DNA from: Verrucomicrobiales bacterium
GTDB lineage: Bacteria > Verrucomicrobiota > Verrucomicrobiia > Verrucomicrobiales > V1-33
Assembly: GCA_947460575.1 (NCBI GenBank)
Contig: CANHIJ010000008.1
Location: forward strand, 1-54,151
Length of the DNA stretch: 54,151 bases
Direction: 5' to 3'
The position numbers and the translations under genes were made by a program. The notes beneath the pieces were generated by a model, which was not told the origin of the DNA, made no database searches, and was given only the letters and a program-made list of their open reading frames with translations. Positions within the stretch are counted from its first letter, which is position 1. Each line of letters starts with the position of its first letter. Below are positions 31,973-40,245 of the stretch, piece by piece.

Positions 31973-33949
31973 ATGAGCGAACACCCAGTTATTCTTTTGC
32001 GCGACCTGCGCAAGACCTATGCCACCGATGCCGGGGAGGTGCAGGCCGTCAAAGGCGTGAACCTCGAGGTGATGGCGGGGGATTTTGTGGCCATCATGGG
32101 CAGCAGCGGCTCCGGCAAGAGCACCATGATGAACATCCTAGGCTGCCTGGATCAGGCCAGCAGCGGGACTTTTCTGCTCGACGGAGTCGACACCGCGCAC
32201 TTGGATAGCGATGAGTTAGCGGAGCTGCGCAACCGCAAGCTGGGCTTTGTCTTTCAAGGCTTCAATTTGCTGTCGCGCACCACGGCGATGGAAAACGTGG
32301 AGTTGCCCCTGATCTATTCCTCGCGCCGCCTCAGCCCGGACCAGCGGGTCGACGACGCGGTGGCGGAATTGGAGCGGGTCGGCCTGGGCGAGCGCCTCGA
32401 CCACCACCCCAATGAACTTTCCGGGGGCCAGCAACAGCGCGTCGCGATCGCCCGCTCCTTGGTCAACCGTCCCGCCCTCCTCCTGGCGGACGAACCCACC
32501 GGCAACCTGGACAGCGCCACTAGCGAGGAAATCATGCGGCTCTTCAAGTCGCTCAACGAGAGCGGCATCACTATTATTATGGTGACGCACGAGCCCGACG
32601 TGGCGGCCCACGCCCGGCGCATCGTGGTCATGAAAGACGGCTTGATCCGCAGTGACGAGCGCCGCCTTCCGGTGGCCGCGGTGGCACCGGCGGCACCAGA
32701 ACCGCCCAAGGGGAATTTTTTGGGCGGGATTTACTTGGCCTTGAACATTTTGTCGACTTCGGGGCGGGCCCTGCTGCGCAACAAACTGCGCACCGTCCTG
32801 ACGGCTTTGGGGATCATTATTGGGGTGGCGGCGGTGATTGCCATGGTGGCGATTGGCCGCGGGGCCAGCGCCATGGTGGAAAAACAAATCCGCAGCATGG
32901 GGGACAACTTGCTGCTGGTTTTTTCGGGGCAAGTCTTTAGCGGCGGGGTGTACCGCGGCTACGGGGGCGACGGAACCCTGACGATCGAGGATTTTGAAGC
33001 GATCGGCCAGCAGGTGCCAGGCGTGGTGGCGGTGAGCCCGGAATTGCGCAGCACCGAGCGCTACACTGCCGAGGGCAAAAACTGGTCTGGCAACGTCCGG
33101 GGAGCGGCCCCGGCCTACTTTGAAGTGCGGGATTGGCCGCTCGCCAGCGGGACCATCTTTACCGAGGAAGACGTGCGCAGCATGGCCACGGTGGCCCTGC
33201 TCGGGCAGACCGTGGTTGACCGCATGTTCCCCGAGGGCGACCCCGTGGGGCGCACCCTGCGGGTGGGCACGGTGGCCTTTCAGGTCATCGGCGTGCTGGC
33301 CAAAAAGGGCGCCGCGCCCTGGGGCGAAGATCAAGACGACATCGTGATCATCCCCTACACGACCTCGATGAAGCGCATCATCGGGACCACCCGGGTGCGC
33401 AGCATCAATGTCAAAATCGCCTCCGCCCCCGAGATGCCGATCGCCCAGGAGCAGGTGAATTTGCTGCTGCGGGATCGCCACAACATTGGCGATCCTAGCC
33501 AGGATGATTTTTCGGTGCGCACCCAGGACGAATTTATCAAAATGGCCACCCAGACCACCCGGATTATGACCATTTTGCTGGGCTCCATCGCTGGGGTATC
33601 GCTGTTAGTAGGGGGGATTGGGATTATGAATATCATGCTTGTTTCCGTGACCGAGCGGACGCGCGAGATTGGGATCCGCCGGGCCGTGGGCGCCAAGGGG
33701 CGGGACATTCGCCTCCAGTTTATTGTCGAAGCCATCGTCCTGAGCAGCGTGGGCGGAGCCATCGGGATCGGGCTGGGGATTGGGGCGGCGCAGCTCCTGA
33801 CGCACTACGCGGGCTGGCCGGCTCTGGTTTCGGGGGCCTCGGTGGCCATCGCCTTCGGGGTCAGCTTTGCGGTGGGGGTCGTCTTCGGGTTTTTCCCCGC
33901 CCACAAGGCCGCCAAGCTCAACCCCATCGAGGCCCTGCGCCACGAGTAG
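31973..33949 (+). CDS. macB: MacB-like ABC transporter, fused ATPase and permease
   Basis: A 658-residue inner-membrane ABC exporter. The N-terminal ATPase has Walker A GSSGSGKST (about 44-52), signature LSGGQQQR, and Walker B LLLADEPTGNLD. After a linker come one membrane helix (about 285), a large periplasmic domain of MacB_PCD type and an FtsX-like three-helix block with GGIGIMNIMLVSVTERTREIG. MacAB-type pumps export macrolides, lipopeptides, virulence peptides or heme precursors; the cargo here is unknown. The ATG at 31973 is preferred to an upstream TTG. Codon use in the ATPase part is more balanced than in neighbouring genes. Confidence 0.93.
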   Translation: MSEHPVILLRDLRKTYATDAGEVQAVKGVNLEVMAGDFVAIMGSSGSGKSTMMNILGCLDQASSGTFLLDGVDTAHLDSDELAELRNRKLGFVFQGFNLLSRTTAMENVELPLIYSSRRLSPDQRVDDAVAELERVGLGERLDHHPNELSGGQQQRVAIARSLVNRPALLLADEPTGNLDSATSEEIMRLFKSLNESGITIIMVTHEPDVAAHARRIVVMKDGLIRSDERRLPVAAVAPAAPEPPKGNFLGGIYLALNILSTSGRALLRNKLRTVLTALGIIIGVAAVIAMVAIGRGASAMVEKQIRSMGDNLLLVFSGQVFSGGVYRGYGGDGTLTIEDFEAIGQQVPGVVAVSPELRSTERYTAEGKNWSGNVRGAAPAYFEVRDWPLASGTIFTEEDVRSMATVALLGQTVVDRMFPEGDPVGRTLRVGTVAFQVIGVLAKKGAAPWGEDQDDIVIIPYTTSMKRIIGTTRVRSINVKIASAPEMPIAQEQVNLLLRDRHNIGDPSQDDFSVRTQDEFIKMATQTTRIMTILLGSIAGVSLLVGGIGIMNIMLVSVTERTREIGIRRAVGAKGRDIRLQFIVEAIVLSSVGGAIGIGLGIGAAQLLTHYAGWPALVSGASVAIAFGVSFAVGVVFGFFPAHKAAKLNPIEALRHE

Positions 33950-34114
33950 TTCCCAAAGGGGCCCCTTCTCCCGCCCCGCGCCCTGGGGAGGGCCAAAAGC
34001 CTGGTGTGCCCCGCTGGGGCGCAGGTCCAGAGCGCCAATGGCGCGGCCTGAGCCAGCCCAGGGCAGCGCCCTGGGACTCGGGCCCAAACGGGTCCGGTAG
34101 ACACGCCCGGTGGC

Positions 34115-34195
34115 GATGCCAGAGGCATCAGGATGATGCCAGAACGCAGCCAAAGAATGATGCCAGAGGCATCCCAGGATGATGCCGGAGGCATC
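34115..34195. repeat. Array of GATGCC-AGA-GGCATC palindromes
   Basis: Three intact 15-bp palindromes (34115-34129, 34159-34173, 34181-34195; the last has GGA in the loop) and one degenerate copy beginning at 34135. Each has 6-bp arms and a 3-nt loop, spaced 20-24 bp apart. This resembles clustered REP elements; no REP-associated transposase is in the window. Confidence 0.8.
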
Positions 34196-34262
34196 CCAGC
34201 GGGTAGCCGGTGGTGAGCGAAGCGACACCACCGGATCCGCCTCGCAAGGGGGGCCGCACCCC

Positions 34263-34285
34263 GGCAGGGGTGCCAGCGCGGCAGC
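34263..34285. repeat. Interspersed repeat, copy B
   Basis: Begins GGCAGGGGTGCCAGC and matches copy A at 5253-5276 with one mismatch over 23 bases, both followed by an A-rich run. Found in a gene-free block like its partner. Confidence 0.7.
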
Positions 34286-34375
34286 TCCCAAAAGGCCGCG
34301 CGCTGGAGCGGCGCGATCGCTGGGGGCGCCGCCATGGGCCAGGCCACGGGCCCGCCTTGGGTGGGGCCTTTTTTG

Positions 34376-35497
34376 TCAGGTGGCGTCGCGGGCGCGGGCG
34401 ACGACGTCTTCCATGGCGTTTTGCTGACTTTCGATGGACTCCACGAGTTTGGCCTGGACGCGGAAGCGCTCGAGGTTGTGGAGGGGGTGGCGGGTTTTGA
34501 AGTAGGTGTCGCCGTTGAGGTGGTCGGCGAGGAAGCGGAGGCTGGTTTCGAGGGTGATGATCTTGCCGGAGAGGGCGAGGTGGTTGATTTCGGCCTCGTT
34601 GAGGAAGGAGCGGGCGCTGGAGAGGTAGCCGCGGACGAGGGCTTGGAACATGGGGAGGCGCATTTCCACGAGACTGACGTCCTGTTCGTCTTCGGCAGTG
34701 GAGATGGTGGTGGTGCGGACGAGGTCGCCGAAGTCGTAGAGCACCAAGCCGGGCATCACGGTGTCGAGGTCCATCACGCAGATGCCCTCGCCAGTGTGGT
34801 GATCAATCATGACGTTGTTGATCTTGGTGTCGTTGTGGGTGATGCGCTCGGGGAGGAGTCCGCTGGCCTGGGCGTTGAGGAGGAGGTCGACGAGGGGTTC
34901 GTGGGCGCGGCACCAGTCGAGTTCGGCGGCGAGGGAGGCGCGGCGGCCGACGCGGTCTTCCTCGGCGGCGCGCATCAGGGCGTCGTAGCGGCTGCGGGTG
35001 TGGTGGAATGCGGGGATGGTGTCGGCTAAGCGGGGGAGGGGGAGGTCGGCGAGGAGGGATTGGAAGTGGCCGAAGGCTTTGGCGGCTTCTTCGGCGAGGG
35101 TGGTGCTGTTGATGTGGCTGTGGGCCTCGGCGCCCTCGACGTAGAGGTAGGCGCGCCAGTGGTTGCCGGAGGGGTCCTGGTGCCAGTGGCGGCCGTCGCG
35201 GCAGGGGACGAGGGTGAGGACGCGGCGGTAGACGTCGCGGGCCTGGGCGGCGTGGAGTTTGTCCGCGATGTGGGTGGTGACGCGGTGGATATTTTCCATC
35301 ACCAGATCGGGTCGGGTGAAGATGGCGTGGTTGATGCGCTGGAGGATGTAGCGGACGGAGGTACCGGCTTGGTTGACGCGGACCTCGAAGGTGTCGTTGA
35401 TGTGTCCGTGTCCGCAGGGGGCGTGGCTGAGGTAGTCGCCTGGCATGCGGAATTCCGCAGCTAGGCGGGGGATGTCATGGCGGGGAAGGTCGGGCAT
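34376..35497 (-). CDS. APH-fold phosphotransferase resembling N-acetylhexosamine 1-kinase
   Basis: A 373-residue cytoplasmic kinase of the aminoglycoside phosphotransferase/choline kinase fold. It has the Brenner-type motif THNDTKINNVMID near residue 220 with the catalytic Asp, and the metal-binding segment VMDLDTVMPGLVLYDFGDLVR. The combination HNDTK-NNV and DLDTVMPG-YDFGD is what I recall for NahK (N-acetylhexosamine 1-kinase, lacto-N-biose pathway) and close relatives. It would phosphorylate an amino sugar at C1 using ATP. There is no phosphorylase or transporter neighbour, so the substrate is inferred from motif only. The ATG at 35497 is chosen because upstream residues are not kinase-like. 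Divergent from the protease gene. Confidence 0.8.
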   Translation of the reverse strand: MPDLPRHDIPRLAAEFRMPGDYLSHAPCGHGHINDTFEVRVNQAGTSVRYILQRINHAIFTRPDLVMENIHRVTTHIADKLHAAQARDVYRRVLTLVPCRDGRHWHQDPSGNHWRAYLYVEGAEAHSHINSTTLAEEAAKAFGHFQSLLADLPLPRLADTIPAFHHTRSRYDALMRAAEEDRVGRRASLAAELDWCRAHEPLVDLLLNAQASGLLPERITHNDTKINNVMIDHHTGEGICVMDLDTVMPGLVLYDFGDLVRTTTISTAEDEQDVSLVEMRLPMFQALVRGYLSSARSFLNEAEINHLALSGKIITLETSLRFLADHLNGDTYFKTRHPLHNLERFRVQAKLVESIESQQNAMEDVVARARDAT

Positions 35498-35620
35498 GGC
35501 GAAAGTGTGCCATGGCCGCTGGCCTCGTTTATTCAAGTTCATTCTTGGGAAACCGGGGGCGATTTTGAACTGATGGGGGCGCAGGAAACTCAAAAAGGCG
35601 GAGGATCGTAATTTTTTGCC

Positions 35621-37291
35621 ATGAAACCCCGAGTCGCCCAATTGTTGCCGCTGATCCTGGGGGGGATGCTGGCGGGTTTGCTGTTGCTGGTGTTGCCGCG
35701 GGACTGGGGGCGGGGCTGGGGGTTTTGGGCGGATCGGCGGGGTGGGGCGCCCCCCGGGGAGCCGCCCAAACCGTCGCAGCGCGGCGGGGAGCAAGCGGCC
35801 AGCGGGGCCTTTGATTTTTCCTTGGCGCAGCAGTGGTCGGATGCGGCGAGCCGGATTTTGGCGCTCTTAAAGGAGCGGCTCGAGGTCAAGGGGGCGCGGG
35901 ACCACGAGGCCCTGCTCAGCTTCAAGACGGAGGAGGCCTATCGGGATTTTTTGGCGCGGGCGGCCGCGGCGGGCTTGCGGGTCGTGGACCAGTTGGACGG
36001 GTTTCGCCTGGCTCGGGTGAGCTACGATGATTTGGGGGCGCTGCAGCGCGACCTGCTGGGGCACGCCTCGGGCTATGGGGAAGTGGGGGCCAATTACTAT
36101 GCGTACCTGCCGGACACCCCGGCCAAGGAGGAGCGCGCGGCCCAGCAGGAGGTCGCTTTTGGCGACGGCATGTTGCCCTTCCTGGGGGTGACGGGCGACC
36201 ACAGCCGCTGGGGCCAGGGCGTGACCATCGCGATTTTGGACAGCGGGGTGGCGGCGGACGCCACGTTTGGCAGCGGCCGCCTGCGCTATTTGGATATCGG
36301 CCAGGGTTTTCTGGGGAGCGGGGAAGGGGATGGGCACGGCACCGCGGTGGCGGCGCTGGCGCTCGGCGAGGCGGGCGACGCCATGGGGGTGGCCCCGGGA
36401 GCCCAGGCCCTGAGCATCAAGGTGACGGGCGCGGACGGCACCAGCGACCTCTTCACGCTGGCCAAGGGCATTCAGACGGCGGTCGACGCCGGGGCCCAGG
36501 TGATCAACATCAGCTTGGGGGCCTATCAAAATTCCACGGTGCTGGCGGAGGCCATTGGCTATGCCGTGGGGCGGGGGGCGGTTATCGTGGCTCCGTCGGG
36601 CAACGACCAGGCGGCCCAGATGACCTGGCCGGCCGCGGATCCGCGAGTGATATCGGTGGGCGCGGTGGATGCGGTGGAGCAGCAAGCCAGCTTTTCCAAT
36701 TCGGGGGACAATCTCAAAATAACCGCGCCGGGCTATGGGATCAACACCGCCTGGCTCAACGGGGAGCGGGTGGTCTTTGATGGCACTTCGGGGAGCGCGC
36801 CCATCGTGGCGGGGGCGGTGGCCGCCATGATGAGCGAGAATCCCGGGCTGAGCGCCAGCCAGGCCTGGGAGGTGCTGCAGCAGTATAGCAGCGACGGAGG
36901 AGCCCCTGGGGCCGACGCCGCTTACGGATCCGGGATTTTGAACTTGGGCTGGGCCATGAACCGCGGGGAGGTCGCCCGGGTCGACACCGCCGTTTCCAGC
37001 CACTACTTCAATAACCAGACCGGCCAGATGGAGTTTGTGATTCAGAACCGCAGTGGGTCGGTGGTTTCGGGGATGAACCTCTCTATTACGGACAACTTGG
37101 GGCAAAGCGCTTACGTGGTCCCGCCGCTGGCCCCGGGGGCTACGAGCACGGTGGCGGTGCCGGTCAACCAGCTGGAGCTGAGCCGGTCGGCCAACGGCAT
37201 TTCCTATCGCTCGCAGCTGATCAATCCGGCTGGCGCGGTGGACGTGCAGCCCGCCAACAATCAGAAGGCGAGCACCGTTGCGCCGCGCTAG
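35621..37291 (+). CDS. Subtilisin-like (S8) serine protease, membrane-anchored or secreted
   Basis: A 556-residue protein. An N-terminal hydrophobic segment (about 7-26) serves as signal or anchor. A pro-region (about 60-190) precedes the S8 domain, whose triad is visible: Asp207 (AILDSGVA), His239 (GHGTAVAA) and Ser390 (GTSGSAP). The oxyanion Asn is probably in APSGNDQ (Asn328). The C-terminal about 110 residues form a beta-rich domain (QMEFVIQNRSGSVVSGMNLSI) resembling CARDB-type adhesion modules. It probably acts outside the cytoplasm on proteins. No inhibitor or substrate gene is adjacent. Confidence 0.92.
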   Translation: MKPRVAQLLPLILGGMLAGLLLLVLPRDWGRGWGFWADRRGGAPPGEPPKPSQRGGEQAASGAFDFSLAQQWSDAASRILALLKERLEVKGARDHEALLSFKTEEAYRDFLARAAAAGLRVVDQLDGFRLARVSYDDLGALQRDLLGHASGYGEVGANYYAYLPDTPAKEERAAQQEVAFGDGMLPFLGVTGDHSRWGQGVTIAILDSGVAADATFGSGRLRYLDIGQGFLGSGEGDGHGTAVAALALGEAGDAMGVAPGAQALSIKVTGADGTSDLFTLAKGIQTAVDAGAQVINISLGAYQNSTVLAEAIGYAVGRGAVIVAPSGNDQAAQMTWPAADPRVISVGAVDAVEQQASFSNSGDNLKITAPGYGINTAWLNGERVVFDGTSGSAPIVAGAVAAMMSENPGLSASQAWEVLQQYSSDGGAPGADAAYGSGILNLGWAMNRGEVARVDTAVSSHYFNNQTGQMEFVIQNRSGSVVSGMNLSITDNLGQSAYVVPPLAPGATSTVAVPVNQLELSRSANGISYRSQLINPAGAVDVQPANNQKASTVAPR

Positions 37292-37294
37292 GCC

Positions 37295-37822
37295 TCAGGA
37301 GCCCGCGGAAACGGTGCGGCCCTTGCCGGTCATCCAGGCTCGCTTGGCGCTGCCGTGGAGGGCCTGGAGGTCGGCTTTGCTTTGGAGGCGGAATTCAATG
37401 GTGTGGGCGTGGGTGGCGAGGGGGTAGTCCTTGAGCACTTTTTGCCACACTTTGTCGCTGCCGGTGCGGTCGGCGGCCAGATTGGCCAGCTCGGTGACGC
37501 GGGCCTTGGCGACCTCTCCGGCGGCCAGTCCGCCGCCCGGCAGGGCCGCCTCCATGAAGTAAAAGCGGGCCAGGGCGTCGCCATCGGTCACGATGTTCAT
37601 TTCAGTGACGCGCCCGCCGGGCAGGTTAAATTCGTGGATACTGACCACGCTAATTTTGCTCAGGGCCACGGTGTAGCTGCCTCCGGGCAGGGTGCAGTCC
37701 CAGAAATTGTTCTGGTTTTCTTGGTCCGTCACCGCGGGGGCCGCTGGGGTCGCCGGGGCGGGAGCCTGGGCGAGGGACCAGGTGGGCAGGGCGGCGATGA
37801 GGAGGAAGGGGAGAATTTTCAT
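37295..37822 (-). CDS. Secreted hypothetical protein
   Basis: A 175-residue protein with a clear signal peptide (MKILPFLLIAALPTWSLAQA) and a short Ala/Pro spacer. The mature part has a beta-strand-rich region (TVALSKISVVSIHEFNLPGG) and a helical tail. It lies 3 bp from the protease gene in convergent orientation. I do not recognise the family. The ATG at 37822 is set by the signal peptide. Confidence 0.7.
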   Translation of the reverse strand: MKILPFLLIAALPTWSLAQAPAPATPAAPAVTDQENQNNFWDCTLPGGSYTVALSKISVVSIHEFNLPGGRVTEMNIVTDGDALARFYFMEAALPGGGLAAGEVAKARVTELANLAADRTGSDKVWQKVLKDYPLATHAHTIEFRLQSKADLQALHGSAKRAWMTGKGRTVSAGS

Positions 37823-37958
37823 GCGCGGTAGTTTGGCAGAGGTGGGGCCGGATGTCACGCCAGAGAATCGGTGGGCCCCTCGCGGATTTTTTGGGGGGGA
37901 GAATTTTCCGCGGGCGGGCGCTTGCGCTGGGCCGTCGGGCGGACAAGCTGGAATCCCT

Positions 37959-38261
37959 ATGTTCAGCCACGTCGTCATTTTTTGGATCAAGCCGGATGCC
38001 GCCCCCGATGCCGCCGACCAGTTGCTGGCCGGTTGCCACCAATACCTCACCGAGCTGCCAGGGGTCCTCAGCTTCCACGCCGGGAAAATGGTCTCCAGCC
38101 CCCGCGCGGTCGTCGATCAGACCTACCAGGTGGGGCTCAATGTGGTGTTCGTCGACAAGGCCGCCGAGGCCGCCTACCAAGTCCATCCGCGGCACCTGGA
38201 GTTCATCGATAAGGTATTTAAGCCGCTCTGCGCGCGGGCCACGATTTACGATTTCGCCTGA
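37959..38261 (+). CDS. Dabb family protein (stress responsive alpha-beta barrel)
   Basis: A 100-residue cytoplasmic protein with the Dabb (PF07876) pattern: MFSHVVIFWIKPDA at the start, GVLSFHAGKMV in the middle and the HPRHLEFIDKVFKPL helix followed by a terminal YDFA strand. Family members form dimeric ferredoxin-like barrels; most bacterial ones have no assigned reaction. It is divergent from the secreted hypothetical gene (about 135 bp apart). Single-gene transcript. Confidence 0.88.
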   Translation: MFSHVVIFWIKPDAAPDAADQLLAGCHQYLTELPGVLSFHAGKMVSSPRAVVDQTYQVGLNVVFVDKAAEAAYQVHPRHLEFIDKVFKPLCARATIYDFA

Positions 38262-38687
38262 GCTGGCGAGGGCGGCGGCGGGCCGCGGGGCGCCCGGGCC
38301 GCAGCGGGGGCCAGGGGCGGTGAACAATTGTTGCGGCCGAGCCAAATGCAGGCCTCCCCTGGGGAGCCGAGCGCGGCGCGGAGGGCCCCTCCCCAGGCGA
38401 TGGGGGAAGATAATCAGGTGCCCTCAGAATGTTTACCGGCGTGAATTTTGTTTTCAAATCATTGATAAACAAAGAATTACATCGGGATTAAATTACCATA
38501 AGTTTTTCGCCGGGATTTTCCCCGGCAAAACCCCGCGGGGCGGAGCAGGGGCGGTGAATGGCTTGTGAATAACTCGCGAACAAGTCGCCGCGGGCGGGGG
38601 CTGACGGGGGCAAAATTCCCTGTTCCACAGGGGGTTCCCCGGCTTTCCGCTTGCGCAGGTAGGCGAGGACCGGGAGGGGGGACCTGC
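38262..38687. other. Gene-free leader region upstream of tgt
   Basis: No gene seen. An AT-rich patch (about 38440-38508) contrasts with GC-rich flanks and includes a 7-bp inverted pair, TTTGTTT at 38447-38453 and AAACAAA at 38467-38473. Two hairpins follow: GCCGGG/CCCGGC at 38509-38526 and CCCCGCGGGG at 38531-38540. The patch is a likely promoter for the tgt-yajC-secDF operon. I could not match the hairpins to a preQ1 riboswitch. Confidence 0.45.
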
Positions 38688-39836
38688 ATGTTCGAGCTCC
38701 TCGCCACGGATCCACATTCGGCGGCCCGCCGGGGTCGCCTCACCCTCCCGCATGGGGCGGTGGAGACGCCCGCCTTTATGCCGGTGGGGACGCAGGGCAG
38801 CGTGAAGGCGGTATCGCCTGGGGAACTGGAGCAGGTGGGGGCCCAGATGATTTTGGGGAACACGTACCACCTGAACTTGCGGCCGGGGCTGGCGGTGCTG
38901 CGGTCTTTCGGCAGCCTGCACCGCTTCAGCCGCTGGCAGCGGCCCATTTTGACGGACAGCGGGGGCTACCAGGTTTTTTCGCTGGCCAAGTTGCGCCGGG
39001 TCAAGGAGGAGGGGGTCCATTTTCAGAGCCACCTAGATGGCTCAAAATGCTTTATCGGACCGGAGACGTCGATGGAAATTCAGGCGGTGTTGGGCTCGGA
39101 CATCGCGATGCTGTTCGACGAGTGCCCGCCGTGGCCCTGCGGGGAGCGGGAGGCCGACGCCAGCCTGAGCTTGACCCTGCGCTGGGCGCAGCGCTGCCAG
39201 GACTGGATCGGCCAGCACCAGCCCAAAACCGACACCGGGGCCCGGCAATCCCATTTTGGGATCGTGCAGGGGAGCGGCTACGCCCACCTGCGGGAGCGCG
39301 CCGCGCAGGCCCTGGCGGCGATGGACTTCGACGGCTACGCGGTGGGCGGAGTCAGCGTCGGCGAACCCGAGGAGGAGATGATGCGGGCCGTGGAGTCGAG
39401 CACGCCGCACCTCCCCGTGCACAAGCCGCGCTACGCCATGGGCTTGGGGACTCCTCCGCAAATTCTGGAAATGATTGCGCGGGGGATTGACCTGTTTGAC
39501 TGCGTGTTGCCGACGCGCCTGGCGCGGCACGGCACGGCCTTCACCATGGACGGGCCGGTGCACATCAAGGGGAAGCGGTTTGAGTTCGACCACGGGCCGC
39601 TGGATGCGGAATGCTCGCATCCGCTGACGGCGGATTTTAGCCGGGCATACATTCGGCATCTTTTCCGGGCGGGGGAAATCCTGGGATTGAGGTTGATTTG
39701 TCTGCACAATCTGCATTTCTACCAGTCCCTCGTCCGAGGTGCCCGCGAGGCGCTAGAGGCGGGGACCTTTGCCGCCTATCGCGCGGCTTTTTTGTCCCGC
39801 TACCCAGCCCGCCCTTCAGCCCTTCCTGCACTATGA
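38688..39836 (+). CDS. tgt: tRNA-guanine transglycosylase (queuine tRNA-ribosyltransferase), variant zinc site
   Basis: A 382-residue cytoplasmic enzyme that exchanges guanine 34 for preQ1 in GU(N)-anticodon tRNAs during queuosine synthesis. Catalytic features are intact: Asp90 (LTDSGGYQVFSL) and nucleophile Asp271 (DLFDCVLPTR). The structural zinc site usually reads CxCxxC plus a distant His. Here the segment at 309-314 is CSHPLT, so only Cys309 remains, with His311 in the second position and Thr at the third; His340 (HNLHFY) is kept. Folding or metal binding may differ. The ATG at 38688 gives the standard N-terminus. The stop overlaps the yajC start (ATGA), and the tgt-yajC-secDF order is widely conserved. 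Confidence 0.92.
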   Translation: MFELLATDPHSAARRGRLTLPHGAVETPAFMPVGTQGSVKAVSPGELEQVGAQMILGNTYHLNLRPGLAVLRSFGSLHRFSRWQRPILTDSGGYQVFSLAKLRRVKEEGVHFQSHLDGSKCFIGPETSMEIQAVLGSDIAMLFDECPPWPCGEREADASLSLTLRWAQRCQDWIGQHQPKTDTGARQSHFGIVQGSGYAHLRERAAQALAAMDFDGYAVGGVSVGEPEEEMMRAVESSTPHLPVHKPRYAMGLGTPPQILEMIARGIDLFDCVLPTRLARHGTAFTMDGPVHIKGKRFEFDHGPLDAECSHPLTADFSRAYIRHLFRAGEILGLRLICLHNLHFYQSLVRGAREALEAGTFAAYRAAFLSRYPARPSALPAL

Positions 39837-40183
39837 GCTTTGCCCTCTCCTCTCTTGTCGCCCAGGCCGCTCCGGCCGCCCAACCTCCCGGCTTGCAGCT
39901 GCTCATGCCAGTGCTGCTCATCGTGATGTTCTACTTCATGCTGATCCGCCCGCAGCGCCGCCAGCAAAAAGAACACGCCGCCCGCCTCGCCGCCCTCAAG
40001 ACCGGCGACGACGTCATCGCGGCCGGCGGCATCCACGGCCTCGTCACCAACGTCGCCGAGCGCACCGTCACCCTCAAAATTGCCGACGGCGTGAAAATCA
40101 AGGTCGAGAAGTCCAGCGTCTCCTCAGTCACCAAAAAGTCGGACGAGCCCGAAGTCGCCGCCACCGAGGTGGTTTCTTCTTAG
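39833..40183 (+). CDS. yajC: Preprotein translocase subunit YajC
   Basis: A 116-residue inner-membrane protein of the Sec holotranslocon. It has one membrane segment (about 22-40, LLMPVLLIVMFYFMLIRPQ) with the diagnostic FYFMLIRPQRRQQKE, then the LKTGDDVIAAGGIHGLVTNV domain. Its start overlaps the tgt stop by 4 bp, implying coupled translation; secDF follows 62 bp downstream. The coding sequence is C-rich, unlike the G-rich genes before it. Confidence 0.95.
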   Translation: MSFALSSLVAQAAPAAQPPGLQLLMPVLLIVMFYFMLIRPQRRQQKEHAARLAALKTGDDVIAAGGIHGLVTNVAERTVTLKIADGVKIKVEKSSVSSVTKKSDEPEVAATEVVSS

Positions 40184-40245
40184 GCGAGTTTTTTTGCCAG
40201 CGACGCTCTCTCCTGCCGCCTCTGCCTCCCTGACTTTTCTTTTTT

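Larger units (their letters stand above)
33950..34375. other. Gene-free repeat block downstream of macB
   Basis: No gene. It contains GCCCC-GCT-GGGGC (34008-34020), GCGCC-AAT-GGCGC (34032-34044), an array of GATGCC palindromes (34115-34195) and an interspersed repeat (34263-34285). Several motifs recur in the 4592-5407 block, so both blocks have been colonised by the same REP-like families. Confidence 0.6.

Noticed and set aside
38440-38540. preQ1 riboswitch upstream of tgt
   Set aside because: Hairpins and an AT-rich patch exist, but I cannot match the conserved preQ1 aptamer bases.
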